A DNA stretch of 64,000 nt from Carnobacterium_A antarcticum (lineage in GTDB: Bacteria > Bacillota > Bacilli > Lactobacillales > Carnobacteriaceae): the NCBI RefSeq assembly GCF_042658365.1, contig NZ_JBHSQC010000015.1; one strand, written 5' to 3'. The notes below the pieces were generated by a model, which saw only the letters and a list, made by a program, of their open reading frames with translations, did no database searches and had not been told where the DNA came from. A program made the translations under genes and the position numbers. Of the stretch, positions 50,803 through 60,048 are shown one piece after another. Positions within the stretch are counted from its first letter, which is position 1; the number at the start of each line of letters is the position of its first letter.

Positions 50803-51918
50803 TTGAAAATTAATTTAGGGAAAAAAGCGTTTTTTTTATATGGCTTTATTTTGCTGTGTCTCATCTCATCGATAGTGTTTGTGCAAAACAATTTTCACTT
50901 ATATGAACAGCCCATAGCTGAAGTAGTAGAAGCAACACTTAAAGAAGAACAGGAAGCGATTGATTTACCTAATACTAAAGATCATTTGTTTTATCAACAT
51001 TTAGTTGGAAAAATAAAAAATGGAGACCGAAAAGGACAACTGATCTCATTAGAAAATAAATACTCCTCATCGGGGGCATATGACCACAACTATCAAATAG
51101 GAGATGAATTATTTGTCTCAATCCAAACTAATAATGGAGAGAGCTTGAGAGGCGTTATTGACGGTCCAAAACGAGATAAGTATGTTGTGGTGGCAGCGTG
51201 GTTATTTATCCTAACGGTATTGCTTATTGGCAAAAGAAGCGGATTGTTTTCGCTAATCAGTTTAATTATCAACGTCTTAGTGTTGTCACTCGCATTAAAT
51301 AACTATGTAAACTCAGAACGTGCCAGTTTACTGCTTATTTGCGGCGGGTTAGTGGTTTTTTTCACGGTTACTTCTTTGTTATTGATCAGCGGAAACAATG
51401 AAAAAACGTATGCTGCTATCCTAGCGACATTGGCAGGAACTTTTTCCGCATTGCTTATAGCGTACATAGTCATGGTTCTGACGGCTGAAAAAGGTCTTAG
51501 ATACGAGGAAATGGCGTTTATAACGAGATCGCCGCAAAAAGTGTTTTTAGCCAGCATTCTAGTTGGTTCTTTAGGAGCTGTAATGGATATTGCAATTACC
51601 ATAACCTCTTCGCTTTATGAACTGTATGATAAAAATAAAGATATTCCGCTAAAAGACTTAAAGGCATCTGGTATGGAAATAGGCAAAGACATCATGGGTA
51701 CAATGACGAATGTTTTGTTTTTTGCGTATGTTAGCGGAAGTATTCCTATGGTCCTTCTCTATTTAAAAAACGGCTCTGCATTGGGGTACACCTTATCTAT
51801 GAATTTATCCTTGGAATTGACTAGGGCGCTTGTTGGAAGTATCGGTATTGTCTTAACCATTCCGATCAGCATCTATACAGCGACTTATTTCATTCGCAAA
51901 AAGAGTGCAGCAAAATGA
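50803..51918 (+). CDS. YibE/F-like membrane protein, first subunit
   Basis: 371 aa. One N-terminal helix, an extracytoplasmic domain (about 35-125) and about seven further helices (YibE/F family, with SLGAVMDIAITITSSLYEL and MGTMTNVLFFAYV). Function unknown; transport is suspected. TTG start at 50803, 7 nt after GGAGG; the longer frame begins upstream of that site. Overlaps the next gene by ATGA. Confidence 0.85.
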   Translation: MKINLGKKAFFLYGFILLCLISSIVFVQNNFHLYEQPIAEVVEATLKEEQEAIDLPNTKDHLFYQHLVGKIKNGDRKGQLISLENKYSSSGAYDHNYQIGDELFVSIQTNNGESLRGVIDGPKRDKYVVVAAWLFILTVLLIGKRSGLFSLISLIINVLVLSLALNNYVNSERASLLLICGGLVVFFTVTSLLLISGNNEKTYAAILATLAGTFSALLIAYIVMVLTAEKGLRYEEMAFITRSPQKVFLASILVGSLGAVMDIAITITSSLYELYDKNKDIPLKDLKASGMEIGKDIMGTMTNVLFFAYVSGSIPMVLLYLKNGSALGYTLSMNLSLELTRALVGSIGIVLTIPISIYTATYFIRKKSAAK

Positions 51919-52700
51919 GTGTATTAGTGTGTTTAGCGGTCATTTTATTTATCCTAATGAAGTTTGTCGGCGGTGAAAAAGGAACAAGGTCTTTTATTGC
52001 TCTTTTTTTAAATTTTGGCGTAACATTTGCGACCATGCTTTTGATGGGCTCCAAAAATAATCCCATTATCATCACCTTAATAGCCTGTACGGTCATTAGT
52101 TGCATTAATTTGTTTTATATCAATAATGTGTCGATCAAATCGATTGCCGCATTTATTTCAACAATGATTACTTTAGTTCTTTTAGTATCGGTTATTTTTA
52201 TATTAGTTGAAATGTCTATGATACAAGGATTTGGAATAGAAGAGATAGAAGAGCTCAATTCTTTTACATTGTATATAGGGATAGATTTTGCCAAAGTTGC
52301 AGTCTGCACGATAATCATGGGAACGATCGGTGCTATTACAGATACGGCTATTTCTATTTCTTCGGCGATGAATGAAATATCTATCCATAACCCACTGATC
52401 GATCGATTCGGTTTATTCAAATCAGGTATGAACGTCGGCAGAGATATTCTAGGAACAACGACAAATACGTTGTACTTTGCCTTTATTGGTGGGTATCTGG
52501 CTTTAATCTTATGGTTTAAAGATTTGTCTTACTCTCTTGGTGAAGTTGTTAATTCCAAAGTATTTAGTTCAGAAATCATCTCTATATTTTGCATTGGCAC
52601 AGGTGCAATTCTGATTATCCCCATCACTGCCTGGCTTACAGCTTATATTTTGTCTAAAGACCAAAACATAACTCCTAAAAATAAGCTAACTTCTGAATAA
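51915..52700 (+). CDS. YibE/F-like membrane protein, second subunit
   Basis: 261 aa, about seven helices and no large extracytoplasmic domain. It repeats the family core seen in the partner (GTIGAITDTAISISSAMNEI, LGTTTNTLYFAFI), so the pair arose by duplication and probably forms a heteromer. Start overlaps the previous stop (ATGA), so translation is coupled. A terminator follows. Confidence 0.85.
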   Translation: MSVLVCLAVILFILMKFVGGEKGTRSFIALFLNFGVTFATMLLMGSKNNPIIITLIACTVISCINLFYINNVSIKSIAAFISTMITLVLLVSVIFILVEMSMIQGFGIEEIEELNSFTLYIGIDFAKVAVCTIIMGTIGAITDTAISISSAMNEISIHNPLIDRFGLFKSGMNVGRDILGTTTNTLYFAFIGGYLALILWFKDLSYSLGEVVNSKVFSSEIISIFCIGTGAILIIPITAWLTAYILSKDQNITPKNKLTSE

Positions 52701-52726
52701 ACAACTGAAACAATCCTTTCCACAAT

Positions 52727-52763
52727 AAAAACCCTTCAAATCAAAAGATTTGAAGGGTTTTTA
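52727..52763 (+). terminator. Terminator after the YibE/F pair
   Basis: AAAACCCTTCAAATC, AAAA, GATTTGAAGGGTTTTT. Confidence 0.92.
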
Positions 52764-52846
52764 GGTTTTATAAATGAAAGTACAGTCGTAAAAGAGCTTT
52801 GGCTCCTCTACTCCTTATGCTGCAAATCCTCACTCTATGCACTTAT

Positions 52847-53290
52847 CTAAGAGGTTCGTTCTGCTTTTATATGTTGAGCTCTTTTCATCACTTTAAATAC
52901 CGTATCGATGGTAAAAATTGCTAAAGCAATCATCCCAGCTATTTGGATAGTGCTTTGCAAATGGCCTTGTGCTAATGCCGTATGACCTTTGATAAATTCG
53001 TAAACCGCTAAATACATACCCGATCCTGGAAACAATGGAAAAAAACCGGGTAAAAAGAAAATCGTTACAGGAACTTTAAATATCCGCGAGAAAATGTGCG
53101 ATTGAGTAGAAATCACTAACCCTGAAATATATGTAGCCGAAACAGCTCCTAAGGTTTCAAGACAAAGTAAATAAACTCCCCAACCTAAAGCTCCCACAAA
53201 AGCTGTCGCAAAAATATGCTTTTTGGGGGATTCTAAAATAATGGACGCCGCTGCGACTGCTAGAAATGCCCCTATGATTTGACTAATCAA
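52847..53290 (-). CDS. Threonine/serine exporter subunit, ThrE C-terminal half (YjjB-like)
   Basis: 147 aa, four or five membrane helices, including the family pattern FFLPGFFPLFPGSGMY (about 74-89). It corresponds to the ThrE_2/DUF3815 part of Corynebacterium ThrE. TTG start overlaps the stop of the first subunit (TTGA), with GGAGGTG upstream inside that gene. Likely exports L-Thr/L-Ser together with its partner; in other bacteria YjjPB exports succinate, so the substrate is not certain. Confidence 0.82.
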   Translation of the reverse strand: MISQIIGAFLAVAAASIILESPKKHIFATAFVGALGWGVYLLCLETLGAVSATYISGLVISTQSHIFSRIFKVPVTIFFLPGFFPLFPGSGMYLAVYEFIKGHTALAQGHLQSTIQIAGMIALAIFTIDTVFKVMKRAQHIKAERTS

Positions 53291-54051
53291 AATACGACAC
53301 CTCCAATAAGAACCAATCCAATCGCAACTCCTAAAGCAATCGATAGAGCGACCACAAAGGCCTCTAAGGCTTTAGCTCCGCCGGACATGTAATCGCCTTG
53401 TAAAGTATCTCGAATCGCATTTGTAATGGCTGTTCCTGGTACTAGCGGCATAATGGTTCCCGTTATGACTAAGTGCATATTAAGCGTGGGAAAAAGAAAC
53501 GCATGCATCAACCCGGCACCTACCGAAATAACGGCAGAAGATAAGACGTTTCGTACAAAGGACCCCATGTCTAACTTTTTTTCGCCTTTCAATACCAATG
53601 CCAACAAACCGCCATTGACTCCAGCAGCCAGAATTTCTAAAATACCACCGCCTAACAATAAAGCAAAAGAAGCAGCTAAAGCTGATGTCGCAAGATCTTT
53701 ATAAAGCCGCTTATATTGTACTTTTCCAATATCCTGCAGCGCCGCATACGCTTCTGGAATGGTTATTTCTTCACTGGTCAATTGCCGTGAAATAGTATTT
53801 ACAACCGCAATTTTATTTAAATTCGTATCCCGCGAATTGATCCGTTTAACAATTGTGATTGGATCATCAATACTAGGATCATCTAATGTGGCAACTAATC
53901 CAGTTGCAATTGCCAAGGCTTCAGTCGTTTCAAACTTTGACGTTTTTAGGATATGGTTCATTGTGTCTTCTACACGATATGTTTCAGCATTGCTTTCCAA
54001 CATAATCTTCCCTGCCAATATGGCGATATCCATTAGTGTTTTGTAATCCAT
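53287..54051 (-). CDS. Threonine/serine exporter subunit, ThrE N-terminal half (YjjP-like)
   Basis: 254 aa. Residues about 1-115 are a cytosolic DUF1212 domain, followed by five helices (LALLLGGGILEI..., then TGTIMPLVPGTAITNAIRDTL). ATG at 54051 has GAGG 8 nt upstream; the longer frame begins before that site. First gene of the two-gene unit. Complements the YjjB-like half to make a split ThrE exporter. Confidence 0.83.
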   Translation of the reverse strand: MDYKTLMDIAILAGKIMLESNAETYRVEDTMNHILKTSKFETTEALAIATGLVATLDDPSIDDPITIVKRINSRDTNLNKIAVVNTISRQLTSEEITIPEAYAALQDIGKVQYKRLYKDLATSALAASFALLLGGGILEILAAGVNGGLLALVLKGEKKLDMGSFVRNVLSSAVISVGAGLMHAFLFPTLNMHLVITGTIMPLVPGTAITNAIRDTLQGDYMSGGAKALEAFVVALSIALGVAIGLVLIGGVVF

Positions 54052-54223
54052 TTTGCGTCCCTCATCCTTTCCCACGCTGGTTATCAGCCGTTTTTTCTAG
54101 TTGTAACATCCATTACAGGTTCGAATTTCAATTTAGTATAGCATACTTTCTTTTATCCCCCTGAACCTTTCAATTCTTTCTTATATCTTTTTAACTAACT
54201 TTATTAAGCTAGCTGGTACTTAA

Positions 54224-54256
54224 ACAAAAAACAGACCCTTTTAAGGATCTGCTTTT
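54224..54256 (-). terminator. Terminator of the cdaA-cdaR-glmM operon
   Basis: On the minus strand CAGATCCTTAAAAGGGTCTG is followed by a T run. Confidence 0.8.
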
Positions 54257-54274
54257 TGTCTTTGTATGAAAATG

Positions 54275-55630
54275 TTAATCTAATCCAATTTCAGCTCTAA
54301 CCACATCGGCAATGCGCTCAACATAAGAATCAACTTTTTCTTGCGTCGGAGCTTCAGCCATAACACGTAATAACGGCTCTGTTCCACTTGCACGAACTAA
54401 AATCCGGCCATCACCGTTCATTTCTTTTTCTACTTCATCGATAATCGCCTTGATAGCTGGAATATCCATTGCGCCATTTTTGTCGCTGACACGGATATTT
54501 ACCAACCGTTGTGGATACGTTTGAACTTCTTCTGCTAATTCTGATAATTTTTTACCTGTTTGTTTCATTACATTTAATAATTGAATTCCTGATAACATTC
54601 CGTCACCGGTCGTATTGTAATCTAAAAAGATCATGTGACCCGATTGTTCGCCACCAAAGTTATATCCGTTTTTACGCATTTCTTCCATGACGTAACGGTC
54701 TCCTACTTGTGTTTCCAAAGCAGTCATTCCTGCTGCTTCCACAGCTTTATGGAACCCTAAATTGCTCATAACCGTTGAAACGATCGTATCTTTTTTCAAA
54801 CGTCCTTTTTCCATTAAATACTTTCCGCAAATGTACATGATTTTGTCGCCATCAACGATATTGCCTAATTCATCGACTGCAATAACACGGTCAGCATCTC
54901 CATCAAAAGCAAGACCTGCATCTGCTCCTTTTTCGATAACAAATTCAGCTAGTTTTTCAGGATGTGTCGAACCAACGCCATCATTGATATTCAAGCCGTT
55001 CGGCGAAGCTCCCATCACATCAAACTCTGTTTCTAAATCTGCAAATAAACGGTTAAGCAATGGGCTTGTTGAGCCATTTGCTCCATCTAGACAAACTTGT
55101 AATCCGCTTAAATCATCCGGAATCGTTTGTTGTAAGAATTGAGTATATTTTAATGATCCTTCTGGATAATCATCAACCGTGCCTAAACCTTCTGCACTTG
55201 GACGAGGCAATGTATCTTCCTCTTGGTCTAACAAAGCTTCAATCTCCAACTCTGTTTCGTCTGATAATTTAAAGCCATCTGAACCAAAGAATTTGATACC
55301 GTTGTCTTCTGCTGGATTATGGGAAGCTGAAATCATGACTCCCGCAGCAGCTCCTTGGATTCGTGTTAAATAAGCCACTCCTGGTGTTGAAATAACGCCT
55401 AATTTCATGACTTCGATTCCAACCGATAAAAGTCCGGCAATTAAAGCTGATTCTAACATTTCTCCGGAAATCCGTGTGTCTCTTCCGACCAATACGCGCG
55501 GGTGCAATTCTCCTGCTGAATGCTGGCACAATACGTAGCCGCCAAATCTTCCCAATTTAAACGCTAATTCTGGTGTTAGCTCTGAGTTTGCCACTCCTCT
55601 AACTCCATCTGTTCCAAAATATTTTCCCAT
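54275..55630 (-). CDS. glmM: Phosphoglucosamine mutase
   Basis: 451 aa. Interconverts glucosamine-6-P and glucosamine-1-P. Catalytic serine in MISASHNPAEDN (about 98-109), metal loop FDGDADR (about 240-246), sugar loop GEQSGH and phosphate-binding RASGTEPLLRVM near the C-terminus. The start at 55630 (MGKYFGTDGVRG) is the family start; two earlier starts lie too near the AAGGGG site. Last gene of cdaA-cdaR-glmM, where GlmM is known to bind and inhibit CdaA. Confidence 0.97.
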   Translation of the reverse strand: MGKYFGTDGVRGVANSELTPELAFKLGRFGGYVLCQHSAGELHPRVLVGRDTRISGEMLESALIAGLLSVGIEVMKLGVISTPGVAYLTRIQGAAAGVMISASHNPAEDNGIKFFGSDGFKLSDETELEIEALLDQEEDTLPRPSAEGLGTVDDYPEGSLKYTQFLQQTIPDDLSGLQVCLDGANGSTSPLLNRLFADLETEFDVMGASPNGLNINDGVGSTHPEKLAEFVIEKGADAGLAFDGDADRVIAVDELGNIVDGDKIMYICGKYLMEKGRLKKDTIVSTVMSNLGFHKAVEAAGMTALETQVGDRYVMEEMRKNGYNFGGEQSGHMIFLDYNTTGDGMLSGIQLLNVMKQTGKKLSELAEEVQTYPQRLVNIRVSDKNGAMDIPAIKAIIDEVEKEMNGDGRILVRASGTEPLLRVMAEAPTQEKVDSYVERIADVVRAEIGLD

Positions 55631-55683
55631 TCTCATAATGCCCCTTTTCAAAGTTAAGAATCTTGTTTTGTTTAGAAAATCTT

Positions 55684-56877
55684 TTATTGTGTGCTTGAGT
55701 CTGAACTAGATTGACTAGCAGATGATTCGCTGCTTTCGCTTGATACATCTGGGTTAATGATTTTATCTTCTGAAGATGCACTCGACTCTAGTGAGGACTC
55801 ATCTTCACTACTAGAAACTGCTTCTGAGCTGCTGGCAGATCCACTGGTTGAACTACTGCTGGTATCTTTTATTGAGCTGCTCGGCGTTTCCTCTTTTGGT
55901 GTCGAATCATCTTCTTTGACGACTGTTACCCTCACATTGACTTTTTCTGGTGTCACAGCTGAAGCACCTTCCACTAAAGCTAATTCCACTTCTTTAGTCG
56001 TTGTTTCAGTTATTCCTGTGACATCGACTTCTACAGGAAAACTGCTTAAATCATCTAATAATTCTTGTGACCCGGTTACACTTACCGTTGTATTTTTTTC
56101 GTTTTCTATGCCTAATTCATACGTATAATCATCTTCTGGTTCACCTGTTTGAATCAAAGAGACAGGCACTTCTTTGCTTTCAGCGGCTACTGGAATACTA
56201 ACAGTGACTTCGCTTGGATTGATATTCACATCCAACTGATTGCCATCTACATCGCTGACACTTATCGGAACGGTCTGCTTGATATCTGACTTCGCACCTT
56301 TTGTGGCAGTAACGATTGCTTGCACAGAATGAACCTTATCGATCGTGGAAGCAGCTCCGGAAATTTCAACGGTATCATAATTTAAAGTAGGCTGCCCCGC
56401 TACATAACCTTTTGCCAAATCAGTTGCCTCAAATACGACGCCAACTTTAAACGTTTCAACGCGTTTTTCTTCAATTTTAATCGTTACTTCTGATGGTGTA
56501 ACGGTATAATTCAAATCGGAGGAAAGCCCTTCCGGAATCAATCGTATCGTATGAGTACCTACGCCCAATTGATCTAAGTTTTGAGCTACTAGATCAAAAC
56601 CTTTATTGGCTGTTGTTTGCGCCACGATATTGGTTGGACCAGTAATTTCGACTGAAGCTGTTTCAGGGAAACCGGAAACAAAGTATTGGTCTTGATCAAT
56701 ATCTACTACGATCGGCACATTTGTGATCGTCTTACTCGAGGTAATGCTAACGCCGCCTAGCGGATTAGTCGTTCGTAGTTTGCTAGTATTTTCGTAATTT
56801 ACATAAGTAAATAACAAGACAGCGAATCCGAAAGCAACCAGTTTTGTAAACCATGGAGAGTTATAAATCTTTTCCAT
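55684..56877 (-). CDS. cdaR: CdaA regulator with YbbR domains
   Basis: 397 aa. One N-terminal membrane helix (about 11-28), then extracytoplasmic YbbR repeats (about 45-320) and a low-complexity Ser/Glu/Asp tail (about 325-397). Modulates the c-di-AMP synthase CdaA across the membrane. The long Ser-rich tail is an extension of the usual domain set. 3 bp after cdaA, with AAAGGAG before ATG. Confidence 0.92.
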   Translation of the reverse strand: MEKIYNSPWFTKLVAFGFAVLLFTYVNYENTSKLRTTNPLGGVSITSSKTITNVPIVVDIDQDQYFVSGFPETASVEITGPTNIVAQTTANKGFDLVAQNLDQLGVGTHTIRLIPEGLSSDLNYTVTPSEVTIKIEEKRVETFKVGVVFEATDLAKGYVAGQPTLNYDTVEISGAASTIDKVHSVQAIVTATKGAKSDIKQTVPISVSDVDGNQLDVNINPSEVTVSIPVAAESKEVPVSLIQTGEPEDDYTYELGIENEKNTTVSVTGSQELLDDLSSFPVEVDVTGITETTTKEVELALVEGASAVTPEKVNVRVTVVKEDDSTPKEETPSSSIKDTSSSSTSGSASSSEAVSSSEDESSLESSASSEDKIINPDVSSESSESSASQSSSDSSTQ

Positions 56878-56880
56878 TTT

Positions 56881-57714
56881 TTACACTCCTTTCTTAAAAC
56901 TGTCGATAAACTCTTGTAGCGGATTTTTTTTGACAGCTTCTTCTGGGAGAACCAATTCTTTACTTAAAAATTTCACGAAATCTTCGCGGGATAATTCTCT
57001 TAACAAGTCACCGCGGTGAGAGATGCTTACTCCACCTGTTTCTTCTGAAACGATAACCGTGATTGCATCCGTTACTTCACTTAATCCGATTGCTGCACGA
57101 TGCCGTGTTCCTAAATCTTTCGGGATCAAGGAACTTTCGGATAGCGGTAAATATCCTGCTGCGGCTGCTATTTTATGGTTTTTAATGATGACAGCACCGT
57201 CATGCAAAGGGGTATTCGGAATAAAAATATTGATTAACAATTCTCCCGATATATCTGCGTCTAAGGCAATCCCGGTCGAAATATATTCTTCCAAACCTGT
57301 TTCCATTTGAATCGAAATCAATGCTCCGATTCTTCGTTTAGCCATGTACTGAACGGCCTGATCGATTTGTTGAATCATTTTTTTAGCCGGGTCTATTTTC
57401 CTTTGATTGTTTTTGAAAAACGATCCTCGTCCCAAATGTTCTAACCCTCTGCGCAATTCTGGCTGAAAAATAATGATGATCGCCAAAACACTCCATTGAA
57501 TAACTAAATCCACGATCCAGTCTACTGTTTGCAATTGGAGAAAGAAACTTCCTATTTTGATCAACATGATGACCGCGATCCCTTTTAATAATTGGACAGC
57601 TTTTGTGCCTTTCAATATTTTTATCAGCTGGTAAATAAAAAAAGTTACCACCATAATATCGACTGCATTGATAAACGTTCGCCATGTAAATAAGTGTGAC
57701 CAATCTATGGACAT
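56881..57714 (-). CDS. cdaA: Diadenylate cyclase CdaA (c-di-AMP synthase)
   Basis: 277 aa. Three N-terminal helices (about 10-80), then the DAC domain with catalytic DGA (in LHDGAVIIKNHK, about 175) and RHR (in LGTRHRAAIGLSE, about 206). Makes c-di-AMP from two ATP, controlling potassium and osmolyte transport. GGAGGTG precedes ATG. First gene of the operon with cdaR and glmM. Confidence 0.97.
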   Translation of the reverse strand: MSIDWSHLFTWRTFINAVDIMVVTFFIYQLIKILKGTKAVQLLKGIAVIMLIKIGSFFLQLQTVDWIVDLVIQWSVLAIIIIFQPELRRGLEHLGRGSFFKNNQRKIDPAKKMIQQIDQAVQYMAKRRIGALISIQMETGLEEYISTGIALDADISGELLINIFIPNTPLHDGAVIIKNHKIAAAAGYLPLSESSLIPKDLGTRHRAAIGLSEVTDAITVIVSEETGGVSISHRGDLLRELSREDFVKFLSKELVLPEEAVKKNPLQEFIDSFKKGV

Positions 57715-57875
57715 ACGTGCACCTCCAATAACTTTTTAAATTGTCACTCGTTTTTTATTATACCATACTTACCCTAAATACTCGTTCATTGTATGAAGGA
57801 AAAAACCTGCTTTATTCTGCTGTTTTTTCGAATAATATAAAAAAAAACTAGCAACGTTTCCGTCACTAGTCTTTA

Positions 57876-57948
57876 TGAGTCATGCAGGATTCGAACCTGC
57901 GACCCTCTGATTAAAAGTCAGATGCTCTACCAACTGAGCTAATGACTC
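57876..57948 (-). tRNA. tRNA-Lys (UUU)
   Basis: Complete cloverleaf on the minus strand; anticodon loop CTTTTAA gives UUU. CCA is not encoded. Confidence 0.96.
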
Positions 57949-57968
57949 GAAGCTAAACAAGTTGCTAA

Positions 57969-58084
57969 GCATGGCAACGTCCTACTCTCACAAAGGGAAT
58001 CCCTTCACTACCATCGGCGCTAAGAAACTTAACTGCTGTGTTCGGAATGGGAACAGGTGTATCCTTCTTGCCAACACCGCCACA
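57969..58084 (-). rRNA. rrf: 5S ribosomal RNA
   Basis: About 116 nt with CACCTGTTCCCATTCCGAAC and the GTAGGACGTTGCCATGC end, between tRNA-Tyr and tRNA-Lys. Ends are approximate. No 16S or 23S is present in the window. Confidence 0.94.
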
Positions 58085-58145
58085 CTTTGGACGACTTGTT
58101 TAGTTATTTTAAATGCATTTACTAAAAATTAAATTAGTAAATTAA

Positions 58146-58202
58146 TGGTGGAGGGGGGCAGATTCGAACTGCCGAACCCGAAGGAGCGGATTTACAGTCC
58201 GC
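58146..58202 (-). tRNA. tRNA-Tyr (GUA), 5' part lost in gap
   Basis: The 3' part from the anticodon arm to the encoded CCA is present and identical to the same part of the tRNA-Tyr at 61532-61615. The 5' part falls in the N run. Confidence 0.92.
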
Positions 58203-58212
58203 NNNNNNNNNN
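58203..58212. other. Scaffold gap (10 N) within tRNA-Tyr
   Basis: Placeholder-length gap at a repeated sequence; real missing length unknown. Confidence 0.95.
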
Positions 58213-58228
58213 CAAAACATCCTTTTAC

Positions 58229-58257
58229 ATCTTATAACATATCATTCACTTTATCAA
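58229..58257 (-). promoter_or_regulatory. Strong promoter facing the tRNA/5S cluster
   Basis: TTGATA (58252-58257), 17 nt, TAAGAT (58229-58234), pointing left across the gap. From 58258 to 58494 nothing else is recognised apart from the ribosome site of the next gene. Confidence 0.7.
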
Positions 58258-58494
58258 GTATAATTTGAAAGTTTTTTTGTTTCTAAGCCCTAGGAGTTGC
58301 TTCCAGTTCCTAAGCACTTTACACTTTTAGCATAGGCTGTTTTTTTAGTTAACATACACCTATTTGAGATTACGGTATGTCTCTTCGATTTAAATGCTGA
58401 AAACCCCAGTAAAAGCCCTTTTTTGATATACTATTATTGAAAACATCCATTTTTTAGAGATACTTTTTTGTCTGTCTTAAAGGAGGAGAATAGA

Positions 58495-60003
58495 TTGGAT
58501 ACACAAACGCAAAAGAAAAAGAAGTTTTCTATGCCGTCGTCTTTTACTGTGTTGTTCCTCATTATCGTTGCTATCGCTATTTTAACCTGGTTTATTCCAG
58601 CAGGTTCATATGACACTGATGATGCAGGAAATATTATTGCTGGAACTTATCATACTGTCGAATCCCATCCTCAGGGGATCTGGGAGGTTTTCATGTCTCC
58701 TGTAAAAGGGATGCTTGGAACCGACACGACACCTGGAGCAATTGAAGTTTCGTTGTTTATTATGGTTGTGGGCGGGTTCTTAGGAGTCGTAACCAAGACT
58801 GGAGCTTTAGATGCGGGAATCGCTTCTATCGTCAAAGCTTACAAAGGCAAAGAAAAAAAGCTGATTCCTGTATTGATGCTGATTTTCGCTATTGGAGGAA
58901 CTACTTTCGGTATGGGAGAAGAAACATTAGCTTTCTATCCCTTAATACTGCCAGTGATGGTCGGTGTCGGTTTTGATACTTTGGTTGCTGTGGCTATTGT
59001 ATTAGTTGGTTCGCAAATAGGTGTTTTAGCTTCTACGGTCAATCCTTTTGCTACTGGAGTTGCGTCACAAGCACTAGGCATCAGTCCGGGAGAAGGTATT
59101 ATTTGGCGTCTCATTTTATTTATTGTCTTGTATGCCGCTTCCACTTTTTACGTTTACCGTTACGCTGTCAAAGTAGAAAAAGATCCTGATGCATCATTTG
59201 TAGCAGAACAAAAAGAAAAAAATATTGATCATTTTAAAATTCACGAATCGCAAAAAGAGCTAGATGCACGACAAAAAAATGTCATGATTCTGTTTGCATT
59301 AACTTTTTTCATTATGATCCTTGGTTTGGTTCCTTGGACCTCTTTAAATCAAAACTGGACTTTTTTTGAACGGTTCAATTCTTTCTTGGTTGATATTCCA
59401 GTTGTCGGGTCGCTGCTCGGGGCAGGTATGGTGCCTTTAGGAGAATGGTATTTCCAAGAAATTACTATGTTGTTTTTCTTGATGGCTGTAATCATTGGTT
59501 TACTGTATCGTCTACCTGAAGGAGAAATCGTCGACGCTTTTATGGATGGCGCAAAAGATCTATTAAGCGTTGCATTAGTGGTAGCTATCGCTCGTGGTAT
59601 CCAAGTAGTCATGAACGACGGAATGATCACCGCTACTGTTTTACATTGGGGAGAAGAAGGATTGAGTGGTTTGTCTCCTGTATTTTTTACTATTCTAACA
59701 TATATTTTCTATATTCCTATGTCATTCTTGATTCCTTCTACTTCTGGGTTAGCCGCTGCAACCATGGGAATCATGGGCCCTTTGGGAGGCTTCTCAGGTG
59801 TACCGCAGCATCTGGTCATTACGGCGTATCAATCCGCTAGCGGTATCATTAATTTGATCACACCTACTTCTGGCGTAGTGATGGGAGCTTTAGCTATCGC
59901 CCGAATCGATCTTAGCACCTGGTGGAAATTTATGGCAAAATTAATCGCACTGGTTTTTATTCTTACCTGTGTCATTTTAGGCATTGCGGCAGTCTTTTCC
60001 TAA
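58495..60003 (+). CDS. YfcC-family membrane carrier
   Basis: 502 aa with about 12 helices. TWFIPAGSYD (about 30-39), GGTTFGMGEETLAFYPLILP (about 140-159) and the late LIPSTSGLAAATMGIMGPLG are typical of the YfcC/ArcD-related C4-dicarboxylate or amino-acid carriers. Substrate not readable; the dipeptidase directly downstream suggests amino acids or peptides. TTG start at 58495, 8 nt after AAAGGAGG. Confidence 0.85.
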   Translation: MDTQTQKKKKFSMPSSFTVLFLIIVAIAILTWFIPAGSYDTDDAGNIIAGTYHTVESHPQGIWEVFMSPVKGMLGTDTTPGAIEVSLFIMVVGGFLGVVTKTGALDAGIASIVKAYKGKEKKLIPVLMLIFAIGGTTFGMGEETLAFYPLILPVMVGVGFDTLVAVAIVLVGSQIGVLASTVNPFATGVASQALGISPGEGIIWRLILFIVLYAASTFYVYRYAVKVEKDPDASFVAEQKEKNIDHFKIHESQKELDARQKNVMILFALTFFIMILGLVPWTSLNQNWTFFERFNSFLVDIPVVGSLLGAGMVPLGEWYFQEITMLFFLMAVIIGLLYRLPEGEIVDAFMDGAKDLLSVALVVAIARGIQVVMNDGMITATVLHWGEEGLSGLSPVFFTILTYIFYIPMSFLIPSTSGLAAATMGIMGPLGGFSGVPQHLVITAYQSASGIINLITPTSGVVMGALAIARIDLSTWWKFMAKLIALVFILTCVILGIAAVFS

Positions 60004-60048
60004 GTCATTTTCATTGTAAATGTACGTAAAAAAGAAAGAGGTCATCCT

